A DNA stretch of 64,000 nt from Emiliania huxleyi CCMP1516 (lineage: Eukaryota > Haptophyta > Isochrysidales > Noelaerhabdaceae). Position numbers and translations under genes: made by a program. The stretch is from contig NW_005196021.1 of assembly GCF_000372725.1 (NCBI RefSeq), positions 216,351 through 280,350 on the forward strand, given 5' to 3'. Below, one piece after another: positions 21,736 to 30,926 of this stretch. The notes below the pieces were generated by a model. The model searched no databases. It was not told the DNA's origin and saw nothing but the letters and a program-made list of their open reading frames with translations. Within the stretch, counting starts at the first letter, position 1. Each line of letters begins with the position of its first letter.

Positions 21736-23336
21736 CTCAAAAAGAAAACCTCGCGAGTACGGGAAAGACCAACACTCCACTACACTCACACTCGGGAGAT
21801 AGCCAGCACATGACCTGCACCTTCTTTTTCTTCCACAAAAAGAAAACCTGTTCGCTAACTCTGCTAAAAGAAAAACACCCTCGCTAGCCCATAGAAATTG
21901 TCAAAAAAGAACATCCTTGGAAACGTCACAAACGAAAAATGGCGTAGTGTGTGTAGCACCGCTGCCAATGACTGCCGGGGCGTCACACTGACAGCGAGAA
22001 GGAACTCACCAGTCCGATAAGGATCAACTGGAAAGCTGAACCCTGGGCTTAGACAGAACGGGCGTGGCAGGCTCCAGGGGAGACCACGCTCTACCCGGGG
22101 CGCTAAGGAGGGAAATCGAAGCTGTCGGGCGTCCAGCGAAAAAACTCGCGAGGACACACCGACAATCCCCCCTCCCCGAGGACCGAACCTAGGCACGTAG
22201 AGCACGGGTCATCTCGGAGAGAGAAAGGGGAGGGAAGAGGGGGGGGATAAGGGAGCCGAGATACGCGGGAGTACCCTGGGAGTGAGAGCTCTCATTCATG
22301 GTCGTGAGACCAGGGGAAGCCACCATGGGGAACGGGCACCCAAGGCACTAACTTCATCACTCATTCACCCCGCGCGATCTAGCAAACCCTGGTGCAGTCG
22401 GTCTTCGGATCAGCGGCCAGTTTCCCATTAGGGCAGGGAACCCCCGGCGACGCAAGTGTGGCCTACGGTAGCCACAGCTAGTACGCGATTCAGGGGCTGG
22501 GGGGAGTGGGGCGCCAGCGCCAAGGGGGAGAGAATGGAGGGGGGAGAATATGCGTGCTCGTTTTTCTTCTAAAGCAATTTTTTTGACACTTGTTCCTGTC
22601 CGGTCCTTTTTCCTGTAATGTGCAAAGCTGTAACTTACCCGGCGTAACTTCAAAGAGTTTCCTAGTTCGCGTTCGACCTTCGAGTCGTTGAGACCCCAGC
22701 TCTCGAGTCGACAGGGCGCCGTCCCGTTTTGATCTCTCGCGTCTCGGTGAGTGGGGGGCCGAGCCGCCTCGGGGTGGCGGGCGGGCGGGCGTTTTGAAAA
22801 ACAGAAAACAGAAAACAAGCGGGGGCCTGGGGCCCCAGCGCAGGCCCCCCACCGGGAGTAGAAAATACGCCCAAGGGGGCCAAGGAGGCGGGCGCGGGGG
22901 GAAGCACAAGAGCAGCATCAGGTGAGAGCAGGAAGGATGGCGCTTAGTTAGGGTCAGCTTTGAACAAGGGTTTCCAGGTTTTAGATCAGTATTGGTGTCG
23001 GCACACATCCCCACATATGAGGTCAGCGGCGCGCAGTGCCTCTCTCGCAGGCTGATTTTGGCTGTTTTCGACCTTGTTTTTGTTTTCAGACTAGGGGGCC
23101 CGACCCCCTCAGAGGCGGCGGGCGGGCGCCCACTCACCGAGAGATCAAAACGGGACGGCCCAGCTCGAGCGGACCGGACGACCCGCGACCGCGACCCGGA
23201 GGGGGAGCGGGAGGCGGAGCCGGACGACCGGTTCACCCGCGGCCGCGCGCGAGACCGTGAACCGACCTCCGGTTTTGTGTGTTGTATCCGTGAGGAAGTT
23301 TTCGTTTTTCGAGCGCGCCGCTCCTGAATTGTGTAT
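21736..23336. other. repeat-bearing intergenic stretch
   Basis: No gene recognised. About 22690-22830 and 23085-23175 are imperfect inverted copies of each other (landmarks ccgtcccgttttgatctctc and ggtgagtggg), flanking about 250 bp, which looks like a degraded fold-back element. Confidence 0.45.
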
Positions 23337-23584
23337 TTATTGTGTCTGTTCCTCGAGCTGAGTTTTCGAGCGTCGAGACCGCAGGGGGGAGGAGGGCTGG
23401 AGGGGGCCGCCAAGTTTCTCCGCCGCAACCCTCGCCACCGCCGCCCTCCCCCTCGCAGCCGCCCTTACCTCCTCCGCCGTCCCCACCGCTACCCTCGCGC
23501 CGCCGGGAGGCCGCCGCCGCCCTCGCCGCGAGAGGGAGGGAGACCTCGCCGAGGAGCTCCGAGTCCTCGAGGCCGCGTTGAGCA

Positions 23585-24573
23585 CGTTCATGGCGATCGT
23601 CGTCGACTCGTAGTTGGAGATCCACGAGTCGGGGGAAAAGGTGAGGTAGTATTCTCTCCCAGTGCGGTTGTATTCGTGCATAAACAGATGCTCCACCTCT
23701 CCCGGGGTGACGCCTTGCGTGTAATAGGTCTTGAAGGTCGCCTCGAGTTTGTACGTGAACGGGTCCTGTTGGCGGAGGGCCCGGGGGTGACAGGACGAGA
23801 TGCGAGGGAGGGAGGGAGCGCGCAAGCGTGAGTCAGGGCGGGAGGGAGAGCGCGCCATGATGGTGTAGACGAGAAAATAGCACTGGTACCAGAGCGCAGT
23901 CTGTATGCAAGTTTTCGTTTGGCCTTTCCCTTCCCGGGAGGAAGCCGGTGACGCCCGCGAAGGGCAGGCAGGCCAGCTTGTCAAACAATGGGTAACGCCA
24001 AGCGTAGAATTCATCGGTTCCCGGGGCCTGGCCCTGCCTCGTGGCCTCGTAGTGCTTGTAGATGGCGCTGCCACAGAGCCCACCAAATCGAGTCCAGCAA
24101 GTACTCGGGGTCGCAATGGTACGTCGACGACACGGCCAAAATGAGCCCACCGAGCCCCACGATGGCAAAGGTGGTGACGGGGAAGGAGATGAGCGCGTCA
24201 ATGTCCGCCGTGGTCGTGCGCTGCAGGAACCCTCACGACGTGGCATCCCGGTCCGGTAGAACCGCCCTTGATCTCAGCCACCACATCAAAGGCGCCGCAC
24301 TGATTGGCGACCCAGATGGTGAAGGCCAGGCAGCCGAGGACCATGATCTCGGTTTGGAAGCGCACCCAGATTTTCAGGTAGGTTTTGGCAGGGCGGAGAG
24401 CGTAGCTGGCTTTTTCTGTGTCGCGATGCACGTGCGCAGCGCGCTGCAAATAATGGGTCAGCTTGTGCAGAAGGAGGTCGTACACGATGCCCGTCGCGAC
24501 AATAATCACGAAGGCCCAGTGAGACAGCGCAAAGCTGTCGGTCTGGTTGCCCCAGACGGGATCACTGCCCATG
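23585..24573 (-). CDS. multi-pass membrane protein of unknown function
   Basis: A chain of exons on the minus strand with in-phase borders for most steps: an opening exon with two membrane segments (HWAFVIIVATGIVYDLLL and EIMVLGCLAFTIWVANQCG), then DIDALISFPVTTFAIVGLGG with YHCDPEYLLDS, then AIYKHYEATRQGQAPGTDEF and LFDKLACLPF, then TALWYQCYFLVYTIM, then DPFTYKLEATFKTYYTQG and EYNRTGREYYLTFSPDSW. A frame jump near 24068-24083 has no ordinary intron. An in-frame upstream ATG exists near 24689 but would overlap the start of the divergent U-box gene. Family not recognised. Confidence 0.55.
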
Positions 24574-24687
24574 CTCTCGAATGCTCGCCTGGTTTGCAGA
24601 TTTCGAAGCCGACTGGGCCGAGTGCACTTTCTTCTTTTTCCGTTTCGCACCCACAGGCCTCGCAGGCTCCCTCGGCCACCAACTGCC
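24574..24687. promoter_or_regulatory. divergent promoter region, membrane protein / U-box gene
   Basis: Only 114 bp separate the two likely start codons, so the genes probably share a bidirectional promoter. No core motif was identified. Confidence 0.4.
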
Positions 24688-26651
24688 ATGCCACCACCCG
24701 CCAAGTCGCCCGCCGCCGAAGCGCGTGCCGTCGTCGCCGCCTCCCTGTCGGCGACGAGTCAGCTCTCCGCGGCCGTGTCGAAGCTCGACGCGAAGGCCTG
24801 TAAGGCCTTCGTCTCCGACCCCTGCGGCCTCCGGCTCCTCACCGCTCAGCTTCACGCAGGCGGCAAGTCGCAGGCGGCAAGCGACGCTGCATGCGCCCTG
24901 TGGCACCTGCAAGACACGTGCGCAGAGCTCGATTACGACATCGGTGATGAGATCGCTGAGGTTGGCGCAATCGAGCCTCTCGTGCACATGCTGTCCGCCG
25001 CCTCCGACTCCGCCGCCGCCGAGAACGCGGGGGCTGTGCTCAACCGCCTGACCGTCTACCGGAGTGGCGAGGACGTCGGCACGCTGCGCGGCTGCGGTGC
25101 GCTCCAGGCGCTGCTCGGCCTGCTGCGCCGTGGCGTCCGGCTGCTCAAGCGAGGGTCCGAGGCGAGGGCGGTGACGGAGGCGGTTGGCACCCTCGCCAAT
25201 CTGATCGAAACCTCATCCATGCGCGAGGCGGTCTCCGATCCGGAGGAGGGGGCGGTCACCGAAGCGGAGGCGACCGGATTCGTCAAAGACGTCGTCGACC
25301 TGCTTCGGCACGGCAGAAACTGGGCGGTCTTGCACTCGCTGAAAGCGCTCTACTACCTGACCACTTTCGACGCACGCTTCACCGACCGTACGCTGCGAGC
25401 GGTGGTGGAGGCCGGGGCGATCGACGCGATCCTCAACCTGTTGCGCAATTGGGATTCGGACAGTGAGGACTGGGGCGAGTTCTGGCAGCTGCACGTCTAT
25501 GTCGAGCTCGCAGAAGATGCCGTGGGCGACGGTAAGTACGTCGATGCCGTCGACCTCGCCGTCAGTGTGCTGGACACGCTGAGCGACCCCGCAAACAATG
25601 ACTGCACGGTCTCGGGGCGCCCCATCCCGCACCTTGTGCTGGCTACGCTCGGCGTGCCGTTGCGTGACCTCGTGCCGGTGTTCGAGTCGAGCGCCCGGGC
25701 TGCGAGGGTGTGGCTGAAACTCATCAGCCGCAGCTGCACCGTCCACGCGCAGGAGCTGGCCGACGCCGAGACAGCCGACGAGTTGCGGTCTGCGCTTGAC
25801 CGCGGCCGTGGCGCAGGAGCGGATCTGCTCGCCCCAGAGCCGTACCGGCGCGGCCGGGAGCGGCTGGAGGCGCTGGAGAAGGCCGAGAAGCGGCGCGAGC
25901 GGTGCGAGACGCCCTGCCGCCTACTGCCGCACACTCTCTGCCTTCCTCTCCGAACCACCGCCGCCTCTCTCCTCCCACCCCCCCCACCTTGTTGCGCCGC
26001 CCCCCGAGGTGCGAGACGCTCGGCCTCCGCATATCTCCCCATATCTCCCCATATCTCCCCATATCTCCCCCGAGGTGCGAGACGCTCGGCCTCCGCGCCG
26101 TGCTCACCCCCGACGAGTTCCTCTGCCCGATCAGCAAGGGTGCGATGCACAGTCCTGCTTTGTAGCGGGGGGCGAGCGAGCTCCGAGATGGCGCGAGATG
26201 CCGCACGGCCGTAGGCGTGATGCGCGACCCCGTCGTCGCCTCGGACGGCCACACCTACGAGCGCGTCGAGATCTCGCGCGTCCTGCAGATATACCCGAGC
26301 AGGAGCCCGCTGACGCGAGAGCGGCTGGAGCCGCACCTGTACCCGAACCGCGCGCTCCTTGCGCGCATCGCCAACCACGAGGTCGGGGTGCGGCCGGCGG
26401 GCTCGGCTGGGGGGCGACATCTCGCCGCCATCTCGGCGAGCTGCGAGCTTTAGGCGGAGGTCATCGACGGGCTCGAGGAGGCGATGCAGCTGGGCGCCGC
26501 GTCGGCGCAGGCGGCCTCGCCGCCCTCGGAGCACGGCGCGGTCGCTCCGTCGGGCGGGCGCAAGCGGCGCACGGCGGCGTCGCCAGGCACGCGCAGTGCG
26601 CAGAAGAAGGGCTGCCGCCCGAAGAAGGCGGCTTCGCGGTCGGGGGAGTGA
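24688..26651 (+). CDS. ARM-repeat U-box E3 ubiquitin ligase
   Basis: Exons 24688-25901, 26075-26139, 26215-26381 and 26454-26651 close in phase to 547 aa. The first roughly 400 residues form Armadillo-like helical repeats (ACALWHLQDTCAELDYDIGD, IEPLVHMLSAASDSAAAENA, AVTEAVGTLANLIETSSMRE). The U-box spans exons 2-3: LTPDEFLCPISK then GVMRDPVVASDGHTYERVEI, SPLTRERLEPHLYPN and ALLARIANHE, with the CPI, DPVV and GHTYER signatures that bind E2 enzymes without zinc. The C-terminus is basic (RKRR, QKKGCRPKK), possibly a nuclear signal. All three introns are GT-AG. Intron 1 shows an introner-like duplication. In plants this architecture targets signalling proteins for ubiquitination; the substrate here is unknown. 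Confidence 0.92.
26001..26096 (+). repeat. exon-duplicating insert in U-box intron 1
   Basis: 26001-26030 and 26067-26096 are the same 30 bases (landmark gaggtgcgagacgctcgg). Between them lie four catatctcccc units. Both copies contain AG|GTGCGAG, so the second serves as exon start and the first looks like a potential donor. Confidence 0.8.
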
Positions 26652-27558
26652 GGCCGCTCGCGGGACGGCCCGCCGCGGGACTGAGGCGCGCGGCCGACTG
26701 CGCGAAGAGGGCCCGGCGACGGATGCACTGGGGCCCACACCAGCTGGGCCCTCAGACGTACTGCATTCTGCGTCGTGGGCCACGTACAGTAACTCTGCAC
26801 TACGTTCCTTCGCCATATGTACAGCGAGAGTACTCGCGCGGCGTCGCACGTCGCACGTGCGCCGAGCCCCCCCGCGAGGTCTGAATCCGTGATCGGCTGA
26901 TCGCGTGCATCTTGTCGCGCGCGGCCCGGGCGCGTGCCCGACAACAACTTTTGTGATTGTGTGCCTCTCGATACGTGCGGTACCTGAAAGCTGAATCACT
27001 TGTGTGTTGTAACTTCGGTGCGGCGCTCCGAGCGAGCAGAAGATACATACAACACAACACCGGGCAACGATGGTCCGCTCCGCCGCAACGACGAACGAGT
27101 AAAATGTGAGCGCTCGGGCCACGAATCACAAACCGACGACCCACTCTCCGCGCACCCGCGGGGGAATGAAGCGGGACGATGTGTGAACGTCGAGCTATAA
27201 GAGCCGTCTCGCGGCAGCCTGCGCCACTCAACCCCCCCGACCCCCCACCCTCCTCCTCTCAAGCCCTCCTCCCCGCGCAACGCCTCTCGCTAGCCCGCCC
27301 TCCCTACCCTCTCTCCTCCCCTCCGCGCCCGCGCGACGTGGCCGCCCAGTCGCATCCCGCCGCAAGCCGCAAGCCCGAGACGGCGGCCTCGCCCTCGAGC
27401 GGCCCGCCAGCGGCGCAGCCCAATAAGCTGGCAGCGCCGTCGGCTGCCGCTGCCGCCGGCTGCCGAGACGCGACTCTCGCCCCGGCGCCTCGGCGAGCGA
27501 GCTGCCGGCGGCGTGTGCGGGGAAGGCGGCTCACGCTGCCGAGCCAGCGCTGCCGAGC
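26652..27558. other. convergent intergenic, no gene seen
   Basis: Lies between the 3' ends of the U-box and DnaJ genes. No supported exon. Confidence 0.5.
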
Positions 27559-29787
27559 TCACTGCTGCGCACACTGCACCCGCTGGCCGCCCGGGCCGCC
27601 CTCCTCGTCCTCCTCGTCGAAGGTCCTCTCGGGCAGGTTCTCGAGGTACGACGTCAGCGGGTCGATGTCCTTGAGAGTCACCTCGTCCACGTCGTCGTCG
27701 CCTACAGGAAGGTTCCAGGAAAGGTCTAGGAAAGGTCTAGGAGAGAGTCAGCTCGTCCACGTCGTCGTCGCCCGGCTTGGCGGTGACGGTGTGCTTCGGC
27801 GGCGGCAGCAGCTTTGCGAGCGACGCCTGCGTGGCGGCGTTCAGCGCGGTCGGGAACTCGATGTCGATGATGATGAAGAGGTTCCCTGCCCGGGGGGAAG
27901 GCGCGGAGCGGTGGGAAGGCGCGCGCAACCCCCGGGGGGGGGGGGGGGTGTCCCGGGAGGGGCAAACCGCGGCGGCACACAGGGAGTGGCCCAAGGGCGG
28001 CCCGGGGGGCGGCCCGGGGGGCGGCCCGTCGGGCGGCGCGGCGGGCGGTGCGGGGGCCGGGGCCCCGCGGGGGCCGGGCGGCGCGGTGTGGTGAGCGGAC
28101 CGTGCTCAAACGGCGACTTGAGGCGCGGCATGCCCTCGCCCTCGACCGCCTTCATCAGGCGCTTTGCGGCGTCCTTGGCGGGGTCGGAGACGACGTACAG
28201 CTTCGAGCCGCGCGCGGGCGCCTTGGCCGCCATCGCCTCGTCGAACGTGCACTGCTTGAAGACCGTCTTGCCGCCTTTCTGCACAAAGGCGCCGATGCCC
28301 TTCCCCTTGAGCTGCCCCCCCTCGACCGCCTTCTTGCAGACCTTCAGGTCCTCCGTCTCCGCGACCGCCGCATTCTCGATCGAGGGGCAGTCGTGGTCGT
28401 CGTACAGCGTCCACGCCTGCAGACCACACCGCCGGGCGCGTCACGAGGCGGCCCCGCGGGCCGTGGCCGCCGCACGCACCGCCCGCGCCTGCGCAGCCTC
28501 CTCGCTGAAGGGGGTGTACGCGACGGGCCGAATCACCTCGCCCGGCGCGGAGGAGATGATGAGCGTCCGGCCGTCGAGGGCCTTGAGCTCCATCTTGAAG
28601 CCGCACAGCGCCTGGAGAGAGGGAGAGAGGGGGGGGTAATCAGGGGACAGGCGGAGGGGCAGGGCGCAGGGAGATGCAGCAGGGGCGTGTTGCAGGGGAG
28701 GAGAGGGGAGGAGAGGGGAGGGAGGGGCGAGGAGGGAGGGAGGGAGAGGGAGGGAGAGGGAGGGAGAGGGAGGGAGAGGGAGGGAGAGGGAGGGAGGGGC
28801 GAGGGGGCGAGGGGGCGAGGGGGCGGGCGCCTTTTCGGAGAAGTTGATCTTGTGCTGGTCGGGCGCCCCCTTGGGGATGTGGACGTCGAGCGTCTCCTGC
28901 TGCTTGGACTGGCGGAACGTCTGCCCCGTCCCTCCGCACACCTCGCACGTCTTTTGCACCTGTTGGATCATCGGACCCATCCGGATCGTCTGGATCCGCG
29001 CGCCCTGCCCGTGGCATGCGGAGCAAGTCTCGACGCCGCGCTGGCGGTCGATCACCTTCCGCGTCAGCCGCAGCGAGCGCGTCGCACCCTTGTACAGCTG
29101 CTCCAGCGTCACCTACCCGCAGGCTCCCCACAGCTGCGGCGACAGCCTCCGCGGCACTTGCCGCCGCCCAGCGCTGCGGCGAGCCTTGAGAGGGTGCACC
29201 ATCGGCTCGCCCTTCTTGACGCGGCTCTGCTGCCGCCCGCCGCGGCCGCGGCCGGAGAGGACGTCGAAGATATCTCCCGGCCCTCCGCCGCCGCCGCCGC
29301 CCTCTTCGAGCCCCTCCTCGCCGTACCGGTCGTACAGCTCCCGCTTCCTCTCGTCGCCAAGCGCGTCGTGGGCCTGGCGCGGAGGAGACGAGGAGCGGGA
29401 TCGGCGGGAGGCGCGTGCGCCGCTGCGGTGGGAGGCGCGCCGCTCCCGAGTGCCACCCGCCGTCTCCTCGGCCGCCGCCGCCAGGCGTACCCGCGCTGCG
29501 CGCCGCACACACGCTCACGCGGGATCGGCCGAGGGGGGGGCGCTCGCCTTCTGGATGTTCTTGAATACCTCCGGGTCGCCGCCCTTGTCCGGGTGGTTCT
29601 TGACAGCGGCCTTGCGGTATGCCTTCTTGATCTCATCCTGCGTCGCCGTCTTGGGCACGCCAAGCAGCTTGTAAAAGGACTCGTTGTCGACCGGCTTGCG
29701 GTTCCGCCGGCCGCCCATGCCGCCGGGCATGCCGCCCATGCCGGGCATGGCGTCCTCAAAGCCGGGCGGGAGCCCGCCGAAGAACAT
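27559..29787 (-). CDS. type-I DnaJ/Hsp40 co-chaperone, atypical
   Basis: Exons 29787-29548, 29373-29182, 29112-28831, 28611-28489, 28416-28101, 27886-27770 and 27701-27559 close in phase to 470 aa. It carries a J domain with HPD at residues 65-67 (KAAVKNHPDKGG), a Gly-rich linker, then a zinc-finger region with only two of the usual four CxxCxGxG motifs (CSACHGQG, CEVCGGTG), equal to repeats 2 and 3. C-terminal substrate-binding parts follow (HIPKGAPDQHKINF; LCGFKMELKALDGR; SAPGEVIRP; MKAVEGEGMPRL; NLFIIIDIEFP). Two oddities: about 40 residues of the first C-terminal domain are absent between exons 3 and 4, and about 90 extra residues (with WTLYDDHDCPSIEN and GKGIGAFVQKGGKTVFKQC) interrupt the second. 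Five of six introns are GC-AG. Role: stimulates Hsp70 ATPase. Confidence 0.88.
27673..27772 (-). repeat. introner-like element B in DnaJ last intron
   Basis: 30-bp direct repeats 27673-27702 and 27743-27772 (one mismatch; exon sequence for GDDDVDE) flank a 40-bp insert. On the gene strand the insert contains cctagacctttcctagacc and tggaaccttcctgtag. The intron 27769-27702 starts GC at the upstream repeat copy and ends TAG at the insert edge. Confidence 0.88.
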
Positions 29788-30050
29788 CTGTGCGGGGTGA
29801 CGCGCAGTCGCGAGAGCGCAGTGGAAGGTGGAGCCTCGAGGCTCCTGTCTGTTCCTGGGGGCGTGGTTGGTGGAAGAATCCAGACTCAACAACCCTAAGC
29901 ACACATGAGGGTGGGCGAAGGCTAGCACCACACTCCTCTCCTAAAAATCCCAGGGAAGGCAAGCAGAATTCACACAAAATTCTCGCTTTCTTTTTCTGTT
30001 GCGCCCGGCGCCGTCGCGAAGGGGCTCTCCAAATACCACTCTTTGCAACG
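29788..30050. promoter_or_regulatory. divergent promoter region of two J-protein genes
   Basis: 263 bp between the start codons of the type-I DnaJ (-) and DNAJC8 (+) genes. A shared promoter is likely; no TATA-like element is obvious. Confidence 0.4.
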
Positions 30051-30872
30051 ATGGCGGGCTCCTCCTCCGCCATCACGCTGGTGCCGGCCTCGCAGCAGAC
30101 GCCAGAGTCCCTCGACAGCGAGATGGCCGCCTTCCTCACCGAGGTGAAGACGATATTCGACGCCGAGAAGCTCTCGAGCTCGGACCAAATCGCGCGGCTC
30201 TTCCGGCCAGGCGCAAAGTACTTCAACATGAACCCGTTCGAGGTGCTGGGGCTGTCGCACACCGCGAGCGTCGACGACGTGCGGCGCGCGTACCGCCGCA
30301 TGTCGGTGCAGGTCCACCCGGATAAGAACCCGGGCAACGACCTCGCGGCGCCCGCGTTCGAGATCATCAAGGAGGCGCACGACCGGCTGGACGACCCGGA
30401 GCGGTTCGCCTTCTGCGCGCGGATCTGCGCGGCGGCGCAGGACGCGGTGGAGCGCAAGGTCGCCAAGGAGAAGAAGCGGCTGCGCAAGGAAGGCGCCAGC
30501 GAGGTTGTGCCCGAGGATGACCCGGCGACGATGGAGCTGCAGATCAAGGTGATGATCTCACGCATGTTTGCAGAGTTCGAGCAGCGCAAGGCGCAGCTGG
30601 CGGAGCGCGATAAAGAGATGCAGAAGCGGGCCAAGCAGGAGCAGGCCGAGAAGGAGTTCATGGAGGCGCTGCAGAAGAAGGAGCAAAAGATGTGGGAAAA
30701 GTCGCGCCAGAAGCGCGTCAACGGCTGGCGCGCGTGGGCGGGCGGCAGCTCGAGCAAGACGATCTCCAAGATCCCGAACAAGGTCAAGGAGGAGCGGCGC
30801 AAGGACGGCACGTCCGGCTACAACGAGGCCCAGGACGAGCGCGGCGAGTCGTACAAAGAGGATTGGCCATGA
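30051..30872 (+). CDS. DNAJC8: DNAJC8-like J-domain splicing co-factor
   Basis: Single exon, 273 aa. YFNMNPFEVLGLSHTASVD opens the J domain, with HPD at residues 89-91 (VQVHPDKNPGND). After it comes a long charged coiled-coil (KEKKRLRKEG, EDDPATMELQIKVMISRMF, EFEQRKAQLAERDKEMQKRA) and the family's end motif around WEKSRQKRVNGWRAWAGG, matching the ESRxxRVxxWRxF region of DNAJC8/SPF31. That family works with Hsp70 in the spliceosome (family knowledge). Length agrees with human DNAJC8. Head to head with another J-protein gene. Confidence 0.9.
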   Translation: MAGSSSAITLVPASQQTPESLDSEMAAFLTEVKTIFDAEKLSSSDQIARLFRPGAKYFNMNPFEVLGLSHTASVDDVRRAYRRMSVQVHPDKNPGNDLAAPAFEIIKEAHDRLDDPERFAFCARICAAAQDAVERKVAKEKKRLRKEGASEVVPEDDPATMELQIKVMISRMFAEFEQRKAQLAERDKEMQKRAKQEQAEKEFMEALQKKEQKMWEKSRQKRVNGWRAWAGGSSSKTISKIPNKVKEERRKDGTSGYNEAQDERGESYKEDWP

Positions 30873-30926
30873 GGGGGAATGACGGCGCCGCGCTGCTTGC
30901 CGAAGAAGGGGGGGGGGGGGGGGGGT

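Noticed and set aside
21399..21887. Open frames through the acccct-type stretch
   Set aside because: Products are SPLTPHP-type repeats from a 7-base minisatellite; no gene.
22000..22500. Possible structural RNA gene
   Set aside because: The sequence looks unlike its neighbours, but I could not match it to rRNA, tRNA, snRNA or other RNA signatures by eye. A covariance-model search would settle it.
22490..23428. 312-codon minus-strand ORF
   Set aside because: Arg/Ser/Pro-rich, overlaps two inverted-repeat arms and shows no domain; judged non-coding.
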